A stretch of DNA of 64,000 bases from Mya arenaria (taxonomy: Eukaryota > Mollusca > Bivalvia > Myida > Myidae): NCBI RefSeq assembly GCF_026914265.1, contig NC_069135.1, positions 5,287,001-5,351,000 of the forward strand, given 5' to 3'. Below the pieces are notes generated by a model. That model made no database searches. It was not told the DNA's origin and was given only the letters and a program-made list of their open reading frames with translations. The translations under genes and the position numbers were made by a program. Below, piece by piece: positions 36,801-49,600 of the stretch (within the stretch, counting starts at the first letter, position 1; each line of letters starts with the position of its first letter).

Positions 36801-39800
36801 AGACAAATGTTCCGTCGGCAGCTTGATTATAACACATTCCTCTGGTTGTGTTGTGATGGACGCCAAATCGGAGCCACAGGTTTATCTACCAGCATATTGC
36901 AAACAAAATTTAAAACAAAGCTTCAAACTTTTATTTAACTGACAAGAAACGTTCAAGAATAGTAACTTTTACTATAATTATATTGATTTTTCTGTGAATA
37001 TACACAAATATTGCTTGGCTGGAGAACGACTTTAATGTCGTGGCATTACAATGATGATACATGACATGTTAATCTGCTCAATAAATTTCGTTTATAATCG
37101 TATTGTTCCGACAAACAAATATCATTTTAAGCTATATCACGCTTCCAACATGAATTGTGGAACACCATAAGTCCAGCAGTGGCCACGCGGTGACCCCATA
37201 TATTTCCAAATCGGGTCACTAATCTCTAAATCGTTCTAAAAAGACGTCTATTGTCCGATTCAATCGTGAATAAATGAAGCATTTCCCAGGTTGTGCTGGC
37301 TTCTTGATAAATGTAAACAGGTTGTCGACGTGATATATACGTTACGGGGTTAGTAGATGACCCTAAATGGGATGAACGGCGGCGCTGGAAACCACATTTT
37401 TGGGTTATTGCTTTTACACAAGTATTGTGAAAATGGTTTGTAATTGGTGTTTAAACACTTTCAGACATCTGCATTTTTGAGCCTAGTGTCAGACTTGACA
37501 CCATTCCATACTGATCACTGGGTGCATCTTTAAACATACGCAGCATCGTTTGCCTATATTTCCATTGAACTTGGATTTGTTGATTAGAGTCTCGAATTTC
37601 AAACTCAGATTCAAAATGCTATGAATATGGGCCAAGCTTATACACATAACGTCTTGTTTGATGCAAACTTTTAAAATGTTGCACGTTTAATGATATTTAT
37701 TTTGCTTATTAAAAGACCAAACATATCAACTGGAAACATACGCCATCTGTACGGTGTGGTTGTGTTCATTCAGCTCATTTATTTCTTCAGCGAATTTATG
37801 TTTTTCATCGACCATATTCCTCATTTGAATCTCACGGACCTTTAGTTCTTCCTGCAATAACGTGACCACAGCAATAAGTCACACAATCATCACAATAAAC
37901 AATTAGTGTTGCCCTAAGGCTACTGGTTGCGGATGTGTTTTCACATTTATCTTTATTCTAATTTTGTCCAAAAGTGGAGAAAATGTGTTTACACGTTATG
38001 TAGAGTAGACCACTATGAAGGTCACAGTATGCTGCTAGATATTCAAAATAAAATAATTTCATAAAATATATTTATCATGACATTTCATTCATCATATTTT
38101 GAGTCATATTGGAATTTTGACAAAAAACACCAACACAACACACGTTAAGTACTACAATAGAACTAGAACTGTTAAAGTATATCTTACCAAATATGTTTTG
38201 CACTTGGGACAATCTTTTTCGCTGGTCCTAAAAAAGATAAAATAACAACACGTTTTTACATCAGTGTTAAACCCGCTCTCATTACCCCGGTTTTGGCTAC
38301 GATTGCCCACGGGTTATATTTCGAGGTACTACTTGACATGCCGTGAATACATATGTATCTCGTAATCATGAATTCATGAGTCACGGGTGATCCTGTTGAA
38401 TCGTGAAGCACCACAACATTTGTGAAGTGTTCAAAACTGTCACGGTGCAGCTTTTGGTTTTTTAAACCTTAACTCAATCGGGTACGTTCGTACCACCATC
38501 GTTTAGGTTGTTCGTGGGTAATTGTGGATGAGAAACGCTACTCTATGACAATTAAATACGACTAGTCAAGACGGGCCTCCGCACTAGTTGAGACTTGTTA
38601 CGAATACTTATACCTGTAGAACTACGAATACATCACGATTATCTACGTTGGTTACACGACTATCATCGAAGCAATTCTTCGTGCACTAGCTCATTGTTAA
38701 AACATAACAGAAAAATCAGCTTTGGTTTTCTGTTTCACTCCGAAGTACTAGCAGCTAGGCAACATCATTGTCATTTTACGCAATGACTCGGGGGCATGCC
38801 CTGCAGTCGGCTATGTGACTATAATTAACCGTAATCCGAACTAGACTGTGATCGTAACGTAAAGTGGAAAAGTCGTTAGGAATCTGCTAAATTCCGCCAC
38901 AATAGTCGTACGTAATTGTTGATGTTCGTATTCCCGTCGTAGAGAAAACGTCGTGTTTCGTTAGGAGGTGACCTCGGGTCCCATGGCAACCGACTCAACT
39001 ATTTCCACGGCTACCTCCAAGCCGGATGTATTGTAGCCAGCACCGGAATAGTTAGAGTCAGGCTTTAAGATGCAACTAACATAGGTTAATATATGGATGT
39101 TCGTGTTATTTTTAAGTTATTTGGTTCCAGTTATCGTAAGAAATAATATTCATTATAAAAGTAAGTTATTTCGTATCAGCTTAGCATAAAGAATGTTTAA
39201 ACATACGGTTACACGTTAACTTTTCTCATGATTTGTGATAAGTTGGTTGTATGGTCGTTGCTTAAACGCGTTCAACACATACCGTCCTCTTTCATCGTAA
39301 GTCGAAGCGGGTGCGCCGTCATGTCCATCGCTTTTTTCTGCTGGAAAAAAATTGACGTCAAAGAATAAATCTGAATTCATACTAAGTCTGATCCAGACAG
39401 TAAGCACGATACAATGTCAGCAAGCAATATTAAATATTTACGTAAGTAGCACTTCCGCACTTATATTGTATTAACACTTAAAATTATCCACGAATGTGAA
39501 CTTAACTATTCATTTTTTTCCATTATATTATATAGATACACCATACGATCTTTTTGCGGTATCAAATTCCGCTTATCACACTTGATAATTATCTTATCAC
39601 AGTTGCCACAGTCCACATTAAACTACTGCTATGTTGTGTGCGAAGATGTCGTTATATAGACTTTGACATAAGTACAAATGATGGACTAGCGATACTAAAA
39701 CTAAGCTGATATGACCTTATAAAAGGAAATTCTTATACAGAATAAAGCACTTAAATGCCTTGTGTTAATGGCAAGGGCCATAACCTATTCATGTATGTCT

Positions 39801-41738
39801 GACTTACGATTAAAAAAATGTGAACTATATTATGCATTTAAAAGGGGCGAATCCAGGAATGGAAGTTAGAAGAGGCATATCTTAGGGTAGAAATTTTTAG
39901 ATTAGCGCCCCTACCTCGAAACTGGAAATTATTTGTTTTAAAGTGTTGGCATGGCGGTTTGGGGGTACTTCCCCAAGATTTTTTTAAACAATTTCTTGTC
40001 CGAAATGGTGCATTACTCCCCCCGCCCTAATTTGAAATAAAAAAATAAAATTGGATGATTTGTGGGGGTGGGGCGACGGATGCGCCTCTCCCCTGGAATC
40101 TCTAGTACATTATAAACTTCTTTTTGATAGGTAATCTTTATATTGACGTCAACATTTAACGTTGCGCCGGATGTGTACGTCTGCCTATACTACTAGTGAG
40201 CAAATACAACGTAATCTAACAGAAGGCTATTATAACGATAAACGTAATGAGTAAGTAATTAGAAAAGACATTTAATGTTTGATCATAAAAGGGAATATTA
40301 CAGATTTAAAAAAACAAAACAGGTCTTGTAAGTCGAATAACATCACTGATTATTAAAGCGTTGCTATGACATCGGACACTACCTATATGAGTAAATGAAT
40401 TTGCATTATTATTTTTTTAGGGATTAACGGGAATACATTTCTATATATATATGCATTTCTTAAAGATGTACTCTTACTCCTAAATAAGATGTACAACAAT
40501 TAATACATTTGTTATAATTTACAGAAAAGGATGAACACATATCGAAAACAATGGTTTTAATGATGGATACTGTGTTGAATTTTAAAGAAAGGTGTAGAAA
40601 ACACGTTATTTCTACTTTACGAGACGATTGTTGATCACTGTAAATATTTTAGGACTCACCAGTTCTTTTATACTTGTGCTTTTTCAGCTTTTAAATAACA
40701 ATCTTGTTATCAGTAATAAATATTTTCATAAATGCATTATTTAGTAAGTAGTAAAAGTTAATCACTCAAAGTTTACGTTTACTATACATGTGTATGTATT
40801 GATTTTAAATACGAATTTCACTTTAATTGATCATGCCTCGACTTCGTCTTTTTAGTCATTTTCTGCATCCATGAATTATTTGAAAAACACTGCTGCATAG
40901 TTCATACATCTGTGAAGGCATTGGGTTTTAAGGAATTAACAGCATTATTTATATATTTTTTTCATATCCAATTTATTATATTCATTTTATTTTAATTTTG
41001 TAGCTATATTTGTTTAGTTCCGTGTGTGTCTTGGTCATATCAGTATTTATTCAATGTGTTAATGTCCGAAGGCAATATGCCGGTTTTCCAATAAAAAAAA
41101 ACCTTGTTGAAATAAGTAAAACCTTTCTTAAATAGGCTTACGTTCATAAAATACACCATAAACACCAGGAAGTAGTCCAGAATTCCCTCTCTATATTTAA
41201 GATTGAGAGGGGGTACTTCAGAGTGATATTTTGTTTAAGTCTGAGTGCTGCACATAAATTATGGTTTGTATACTCTTAATTCAGTTCGACTGAATAGAAG
41301 GATGTGATTATTGTCATTTATTGTTCATATTTTCTACTATAATGATATGCAAATTTATAAATATAGTATTCGAGGTTCTTTAATTAATCGGTTAGTGAAA
41401 TTATCATTATAGAAGCTTAGCTTTGATTAATCAATTGATTAGTCATTATATCCAAATTAGTTTTGTTTAATTCATGTTGAAACTTCGCAGTCATAACGAA
41501 ATTTGCAAATTAACATGATGTCAAATCTGTATGAGATTTATATATGAATACATCTTTGAGTTCAAACTGTGTGGCATTGCATCATAAATATAATCGTCTT
41601 CAATGTACTTATTAACTAGCTACGATTTTTTGTTATGGTAAACCAACATTTACTGTCCGGTTTAAAGTATGTTCTCAAAAACTTACCCAACTGGTTGTAA
41701 CGAGCTTTCGCGCACGCCATATCTAATGTACAAGACAT
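33807..41738 (-). CDS. Gene C: CxxC/coiled-coil protein with Mieap-like C-terminus (paralog of A)
   Basis: Eight coding exons, in transcript order 41738-41687, 39340-39283, 38227-38188, 37851-37742, 36667-36457, 36172-36074, 35865-35794 and 34160-33807, total 996 bp and give 331 residues. Phases are 1,2,0,2,0,0,0, exactly as in gene A. The first ATG after an in-frame stop is at 41738; a second at 41720 has a better context and would give 325 residues. An acceptor TTTATTTCAG places the 5' edge of exon 1 at 41768. Parts are one CxxC (DCPKCKTYL), a coiled-coil exon, a core with KLWEDLNEAIVDDD, DVYERCKARADRHIRQF, and a last exon with CCWLIAI, VVWPSVEL and KGEVIVV. The last resembles the Mieap/SPATA18 C-terminal domain. 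A 5' UTR exon probably lies in the left arm of the palindrome just upstream. Introns 1 and 7 contain MITEs. Confidence 0.77.
34397..35742. mobile_element. MITE-like unit with ATGGGTGGAG ends (intron 7 of gene C)
   Basis: The left end reads ATGGGTGGAGTGAGCG and the right end CGCTCCACCCAT, an inverted pair 1.35 kb apart. A second, overlapping inverted pair lies at 34659-34690 (AAGGCCTTTTTTAATAAATT) against about 35757-35786, outside the right end. Nested or composite insertions are therefore likely. No transposase is seen; the small open frames within have no recognisable domain. The corresponding intron of gene A lacks it. Confidence 0.5.
39843..40104. mobile_element. Possible short MITE in intron 1 of gene C
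   Basis: About 260 bp bounded by GGGGCGAATCCAGGAATGG and, at the right, CGCCTCTCCCCTGGAATC. The ends are similar in inverse orientation but imperfect. The interior has a G-rich and a C-rich stretch typical of such small elements. Boundaries are approximate. Confidence 0.35.
40460..40826. mobile_element. MITE family M1, copy 2 (intact length)
   Basis: Begins TTAAAGATGTACTCTTACTC and ends with the inverted CTTTAA. It matches the two outer halves at 6934-9900 continuously, which shows the uninterrupted form of the element. It lies in intron 1 of gene C and has no coding capacity. Confidence 0.8.
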
Positions 41739-41863
41739 AACACTATTACTTAATAGCTATTAAAAAGCCTGAAATAAAGATTGGTTAAGGAGTATTCCTA
41801 CTTTCGATTTAAACTAAAATGCGCAGTATGTACATGACGCTCGATTCCTATCCTGATAAAAGC

Positions 41864-43080
41864 ACAGGCATCTGAATCATTGTTTGTCACTTAAATGTTG
41901 TTTAAAACCATTTTGGGTACATACAATGAGATAAACAACACATCTGAAGAGATTTAGTGTCTTTGATATACAAAAAAGAAACAAGGTATGTAACTCAAAC
42001 TTACCCGATTTCACGGTAGAGTCCAGTTTTATGTAAATTTCTCAACCAACATATAAACAATCCATTTTTAAATAAGTGACATGGAAAGAAGAGTCAATTA
42101 CCTTTAAAATGGTGTGCGATAAGTTGGTATAACTATATTGTCTTTAGACAAACAAGCATAATTCAATGTCAAATTCTCATGTTTTTCTTTAGTCGGAAAG
42201 AGTACAGCAAATTAAAATCTTCAATTTTCCCCGTGTAAACAGTACTAAACACAGACCTATTAAAGTTATTTTATACTTCAGTGTACAGATAAATTAATTC
42301 CATTCCTTTATATCACAATAAGACTAACACCACAGTTTAAGAAAGTACCGTATCAGTCTTCAAATTAAATCCACTTCACAATTTTGTTTGAGGCGGACAT
42401 TTTCCTGACAGCGCTCAGATGTTTCTGATCAACCTCCAAAGAAGAGTATTTGACCCATCCAAGCTTGTGTGGCTCACATTCAAGCCGGTACAAAGATGTT
42501 AAATGTACATGTCAATGACATCATCTGGGCGCTTGTCGGTAAAATGGCCGGGTGCCTACGAAATTTAAAGAGGATTTAGTTTAAAGACGAATACAGTTGT
42601 TTCTAACATTGTGATGTTAGTCTTTTCGTGATATTATGGCATGGAATTAATTTATCTGTACACTGAAGCATAAAATAACGTTAATAGGTCTGTGTTCAGT
42701 ACTGTTTACACGGGGAAAATTGAAGATTTTAATTTGCTGTACTCTTTCCGACTAAAGAAAAACATGAGAATTTGACATTGAATTATGCTTGTTTGTCTAA
42801 AGACAGTATAGTTATACCAACATATCGCACACCATTTTAAAGGTAATTGACTCTTCTTTCCATGTCACTTATTTAAAAATGGATTGTTTATATGTTGGTT
42901 GAGAAATTTGCATAAAACTGGACTCTACCGTGAAATCGGGTAAGTTTGAGTTACATACCTTGTTTCTTTTTTGTATATCAAAGACACTAAATATCTTCAG
43001 ATGTGTTGTTTATCTCATTGTATGTACCCAAAATGGTTTTAAACACTATTTTAATGACAAACAATGATTCAGATGCCTGT
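41864..43080. repeat. 1.2 kb near-perfect palindrome upstream of gene C
   Basis: Arms 41864-42421 and 42522-43080 are inverted copies; paired positions sum to about 84,944 along the full length, so almost no indels have built up. The outer boundary word is ACAGGCATCTGAATCATTG. The unpaired centre is about 100 bp. Arms agree almost fully in their outer 440 bp and less so near the centre. Each arm carries CTACCGTGAAATCGG|GTAAGT, a strong splice donor: in the left arm on the minus strand (exon edge 42005) and in the right arm on the plus strand (exon edge 42939). The left one can splice to the acceptor of gene C exon 1 at 41768, so the arm plausibly holds a 5' UTR exon and promoter. It could instead be a fold-back transposon, although no target duplication is obvious. 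Confidence 0.9.
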
Positions 43081-46000
43081 GGATAAAAGTGACGGAAACA
43101 AACCTGGGTTTTCCATTTTGATTTCTTCCGCATCCGTTTTTGGTAAATTGTATTTAGAAAAACACAGAAGGTTGCTATATGGTCGCGGCATAATCATGAA
43201 ACCGTTGAAGCGTTCATTAATGAATTGAAATATAGTTTAATTTACTGAACTGAATATGCTCTCATTTATAAAGAGGGATTACAATGCAAACCCCATTACA
43301 CTTTCGTTTTCAAAACTCGAATAGTTTTATCAGTTTGTTGAGCTGATCTTTGGACCTCATATCTTTCTTTCAGTTAACATCGCGTTACGATTTATTGTAA
43401 ATGGCTCTTATACTGTCTAGGTCAGACACCACTAAATAAACTTCCAATATATGCTATTATAATAAATTGAACACGTTGCAAGCGAGATAACACCGATCTC
43501 CAGTGTTTCACGACCCTAACCACCATACATAGAGAAAGTTCTGAAGTACTTGTGTGCAATACATTAAGCGTTCACAACAATATTTTCTTTTAAGGAAAAT
43601 AAAATTGGTTACTACTGTGTTACGTGACCATATCCGGTGTACGAGTACAAACAATACGGTGAAATGAAACCAAAAAAGGGTTCAGTCTGTTTATGAAATT
43701 ACAAACCATTCAGCTTCAAAACATATAAAGATGGAAAGTAGCCAATGGTCTGAGATGATATAACCCTGCTTTGATTCGCTGGCACGTGTCAATTAAATGA
43801 AATCAAGGCATGTAACACTAAGTAATCACTTCCGATATAGATATATATATATATACCAAAAAGAAACACAATACTCATTAGATCACATCAACATACACCG
43901 TTTCAGACTTAAAAAGCCAAATAAGTACTTGTAGAGAGACCAAAAAGCACCATAACCACATATGAATCACATATAACGTTCGGTTACGTGTTCGGGGCAG
44001 ACGTCCCCTGTATTTTGAAAAGTAGTCTGTTCAAGTCATGCCACTTTGGTCAGCGTTGCATCCCCATCACTCGACTACAGCTACTAAGGTTCTTCATATG
44101 ACAAGTGGGTCGGACTTACAACATGTACTCTCGATTCAACATTATTGAAGGAATTAACTGATTGGTAACCGCCAGCCACCCCAGTTAAATTCCGCGCGTC
44201 CTCAAACTGCGTTTGCTATTTACTAATAAAGTTTCAGTGTACCAAAAAATACATGAACCAACAACTCATCCAATCGGTCGGTTTTCATTTTTCAAGAAAA
44301 TTTAAGACGTTTATAGAAACTCAAATCTAACTAAAAAATGAAGATGACATACTGTTTCTTTCAGTAGTCGTAGGGGTATTTCTACCAAGTATAATAAGGT
44401 ATTTCCCCGTCTGTACATGACAGGATTTTCGTTCATTTCACGATCATTTTCCAGTTGTAAAATAAATATTTTTAAAATCATTTACAAACTAGTCTCTTTT
44501 TATCAGAAAGCATTCTTATGGTGGCATGCAACTGCCGAAAGATAACATGTTTACGTTTGCGAATTGTTTCGTGTTAATCACTTAATTTTCGCCATAATTA
44601 TCTAGCTAACTAATTAATATTCGCGTTACTTTTTGGTAAGATTAATATCATTAGACTAAAAACTTGAAAGCTTGAAAGTGCCCAGAACTGCCACCTTTTA
44701 CCTTTTAAGCTGTACAACACTAATTGGCGATTTTATTCCACTTAATAAGTAATATACTAAATGGTTAACGTAATAACGGGCCCTGTTGTACTACTAACAG
44801 TCCTCTACAGTACTGTTTGTTTATTCAGACTTTTAAAAGTATTCTTGCAAACTGTTGACTATACATACAATCACGTGAATTTTATTTCAAATATCATAAA
44901 TTCTCTTTTTCGAAAATAAATACCATTTCATTTGTTATAATTGCTTTGAATTTCTGTTCTCATATATGTTCCTGGGCTGGTATTCATAAAACATTTTGAG
45001 AAATATCCTTATCCGTATCTCACTTGACATCTGATTTAATAACTTAATACTATCTACGATACTTTATTTTCATTAATTGTATGTAATCATATAACTTTAT
45101 GTGAATAATACTTGCATAATTTCCTTATTTTGACCATGAACATTTCAGGACATCGACTTAAGTTAAGGAATGACTTCAGATGTTTGATGAATGCTAGCTC
45201 AGTTTTTATTATCATGCCCCTTATAAACTGAAAGATTATAGATTTTCTCTTATTCATCCAAAGATTGCGTCACACTTAACACTCATAACTAAACACATTA
45301 AACCTTAAGTTTATAATTGTTTGTATTATAGCACTTGGGATTTGAATCCCACAAGGGGGCATAACATTATAGTTATCTGATCTTCTGTCCGTCCATCAGT
45401 CCGTCCCCACGGTTTCCGATCAATATCAGAAGAACGCTTAAACCAGAAGATACATCCTATAGATTTCGAGGTCAGTTGATCAAAGGTCAATATGTCGTGG
45501 TGATCTTAAGTTGAAAATCAGTTTCCGATCAATATATAATGAACACTTAGGCCCAGGGATCTTAAACTTACGAGGTATGAATGTCAATACCATGATATGA
45601 ACTCAGTCGATCAAAGGTCAAGGTCGTGGTGATATTGAGTTCAAAATAGGTTCACATTCAATAGATGAAGCTTTGACTCAGGGACTTGGTAGTATGATTG
45701 GTCATGACCAGCAGATGGCCCATATTAATTGTGAGGTCTGTGGATCAAAGGTCAAGTTGGTTATGACCTTAAACTGAAAATCGGTTTCCAATCAATATCT
45801 GAAGAAAACTATGGCCCAAGAATCTCAAACTTTGTAGGCAGGTTGGTCATGACCAGCATGAACCCTTTTGGTTTTGAGGCCAATGGGTCAAAAGTCAAGG
45901 TCGTTGTGACCGTAAGCTGAAAATACGCAGTGTCATAACAATAGTTGAAAAAACCCGCTTAAGCCTAGAGACCTCGAGCTTTGTAGAGGCCCCTAAAACT

Positions 46001-46639
46001 TGACCAGGACCCTAACTATTTTAAGTCAGTTGAAAATCCGATTTTCGTTCAATAACGGAAGAATGCTTGTATCCAGGGATCGTCTTCAATTAGAGCATGC
46101 CCTTTGGTTTGGATTGGTTCCGCCTGTGGTTAAGATTTTTCTTTAAAACCCTTCTCAGTTTGAACTTCAAAATTCGTTGCCTATTACTACTATGCTACGC
46201 AATTATATATTTCCGAAAAAATGATTTGCTAAGAGAATTTTACTATTAATGTTCTACTCGCTTCCATACGGTCATTGCTCTGATACGCGTAGGGGCTCGT
46301 TCTTAATAAAACAAATCATACTCTCATACTCATTTTTTATTCAGATAACACTAAACATACATACAGACATGCATACAGCCATACATACATACAGACATTA
46401 TACACGCACGCACAAGAACAAGTTCAGAAGTTTTCCTAACTTATCAGACGTTCATCGATGGAATGTTTCCCAATGCATAGACATGATTCACTTTAATCGT
46501 TATTTCAAAGTGCCAATTTAAATGAAGTTAATGAACTAGCATATTTGAAAAATAGCGTAACATAAATTAAAAACCCTTTTTTGTCACCATTTAATTTACA
46601 GTTCAGTCTAGTAGTCAAATTGTTCTAACTCAAATGTTA
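43081..46639. other. Intergenic between the palindrome and gene D
   Basis: About 3.5 kb without a recognisable gene. Near 45353-46140 there is a degenerate tandem repeat: after GGGGGCATAACATTATAGTT, units of about 150 bp share GGTTTCCGATCAATAT, AAGAA..CTTAGGCCC and ATCAAAGGTCAAGGTCGTGG. A GTCCGTCC run near 45390 and the modular plan suggest another repeat-bearing mobile element. A CATACATACAGA run lies at 46359-46395. The 90-residue plus-strand open frame at 46249-46521 includes that run and is not credible. Confidence 0.5.
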
Positions 46640-49600
46640 TCAGTCCTTGACAATATTTTCTTTAGTGACAACAATCACCTCCCCTTTCTTCCAATAAGTG
46701 GAATCAGTTTCCAATTCAACTGATGGCCAGGCAACACATTTCACTGTTCCCATAGGCTGAACTTCATCTTCGACCTCCTCTTGGGTAGCATACTGTACAA
46801 AACGGTCTCTTATATCAGCATAAGGTTTGCCTACAACATCAAACCTCAGGACCATTCGAGGGGTTGCTACTGTCATAAGCCAACAATAGGTGGCGACTTT
46901 CTCGACGAATTCTTGTAACGAATTGGAAGCATCGTCTGATATGTCCCTTGCTAACTCCTGATAGTCGTCTGTTTGTTGTAGGGATAACCAAATTTTCTGT
47001 AAAGACAAACTTGTAATGGAGCATACGGGTGTTGTCAGAATAACAGAATGGCTACCCAATAAACTACAAAGCATCATTCAACATTGATAAAGATATGATA
47101 ATAAGTATCTTTCATGGCCTAGAGTTTTAATTAAGTTCATCCGAACCTGGGCGTATGGTGTTTTGTGGAAACGGGGTTTACCGAGCGGCAATGGTAGATG
47201 CTTTTTCATCAACCTCAGTTAAAAAAAATATAGTAAAAAGTAATTTTTCGCTGGAACTATTTTGATTCATAATATGTAAATAGTCAAATCGCTCAGTAGG
47301 AAGTTATGAGGGGAGTGCAGCATTATTTCTTAATTGCAGCATGACAACTTTTTTATGCCAAACGATTTATTTGAATTTCAATTTTTGCCACAAGACAATG
47401 TTTTCACGCTGCTACAGAATACGGTCTTCTTCAACAATCGAGGTAATTGTGTGGTGACAATAAAAAGTAGTTCCATCCGGGTAGTTTTTTATCTTTGCCC
47501 TTAGGCAATTTCAAGCATGGCCAAATAGTTGAATATACATGTACTTATCATGGATGGAAGAAGAGGATATCCAGCATGGCCAAATATTTTGTCTACTTAT
47601 CATGGGTGGTACATAAAGATAGATATACAGGTGCTGATAAACAGTTAGAAAGAACTACACGTACCTGTGTTACCCTGTTTATAACTGTCTCATTCTGCGC
47701 CATGTTCTTCCGCGAAGAGTAGGCCTCAATGTTCTTTTAAGAAAAATAAACTTTAAAAACAAGAAAAAATTGTATCTTTTACAACGGCCTTGAAGAAAGG
47801 TGAAAACACCGAAACATGTCTTGGATGAATTAATTGAGTCTATATTTCACAATTCTTCTGAATATTTTTATCAATTAATCAGTTATTATACTAACTGGAC
47901 TTTTACTTTTATTGTAATAAATTGTAACGTCGTCTGTGAAAATAAGTCAAGTTAAGGTTTTCACGTTAACAACAAAAGTGACAAAACAATTTTTAAGATA
48001 GAGATATGATTATTAAACAAACTTCCAACAATGTCTAAAATTTTAATTAAATAACCTTTTCAAAAACATATAAATTCACCTATTATTGCCTGCTTGTTAG
48101 GCACGAACCTCAGGGGGCAGAAACAAATTATGTTCTTATATGTATATATAAAGAGAGAAAATATATATACTTATAGGCTTAAATAAACAAAAACAATTTG
48201 TTTCTGGCCTCTGTGGCACGAACCAATGCAGAAGTGCGAACGACCATGTTTTCTCCGCAATGCTCATTTTCGCTGACTTTGTCACTCACTAGTTTTTACA
48301 GCACGAAGATGAGAAAATAAATGGGACTCAAAACTGCAGTAGCTTACCACTTACAGCAAACATTAAGAGGAAGGAAAACACATACGTACATCTTTCAATA
48401 AGGGAAGATCATCACCAGGGTCAAGGAGGAGGAATTCTCTCAAACTGTTATCGGCTATTTTATAACACATCTCATGAATACTCTAAAGAAATGAAAATTT
48501 TAAATATATTTCTAAAAAATGTGTTTTATTAACACAAACAAATGTCTTATTTCAGAAATTTTATTAAAAATTGATAATAGTCAAAATGTTTTTTTTAATT
48601 ACTGTATGGTAGTGGCAAATAAAACAACAAAACAATGTACGAGTTTCGGATATTTTGTCATATTATGATAAAAAATGGCTATCTATACCTGTATGATGGT
48701 TGAAAGTTTTTTGAGCATTTCTACTTCAGAAAGGTTTTCACACACGATATTCTCACATAGATCTATCCAAAGGCTGCTTTTAATGTTGTTGTCAAATTCA
48801 TTAGCCAATTTTGTGTTGGCAAAGGGATCATTTAAGCATTCTAGATCTCCACTGTTGGCGGACACTTCGGCCATTTTGCTCGTCAGGTAGTCAGAACTAT
48901 GGAACGACATAATCGTGAAAGGATACATTGTAATATATTCATACAATAATTTCGTTCAACAAAAGCCTCGATAGTACATGCTTCTATGTTAACACATATA
49001 TATGTTTATTGTCCATGCGAGATATGTTTCACATCCAAGTGCATTATAATACAGGTTATGATTTTGTTTCTATATTGCTTTAGTTATCAAACTTCATTCA
49101 TCCAGGTAAACTTAAACATCGATTGGGTGTCAGAAAAATTAATCGAATATTTTACTTATTTCGAGTTTTTCGTCGTTAGGCCAAAACAAATTAATGTTAA
49201 GTATATGATGCTCATGTATTAAAAACGAGGAGAAAGCGAGGATTGTATTTTACCTTACTAATTTTAAACATTATTTCTCCCCCGAAAGTGTCAATTATTT
49301 CTATATAACATTATCATATAAAGATATTAGAAACATAGAAAAAATGTTTTCAACTTTGTTAAAATATGATAATAAATAAACTAAGTTAAAACACAATACG
49401 AATGTCTTGAATACATTTGTCTTCGATTGTAGGATATTTCAAACAGTCTCACAAAAGTATTTCAAAAATATTTTTTTATTAAGAAGTAAACAAAGGTGGC
49501 ATGTTCTGAATATACTTAATCATTGTTTTGAGACATCCTTTTAAAATCACATGCGGCGGTGCCTGAGAAAAATATTTGAATTTAGCCTATCCTATGCAAA

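Noticed and set aside
39216-39407. Gene C starting inside the exon at 39283-39407
   Set aside because: A good acceptor (TTTTTTTCCAG) and a phase-matched upstream exon at 41687-41738 explain the frame better; it remains a possible alternative promoter.
47786-47825. Hammerhead-ribozyme-like core (GAAGAAAGGTGAAAACACCG AAAC)
   Set aside because: The conserved CUGAUGA core is absent and no helix III could be paired; it is more likely a fragment of a retroelement end.
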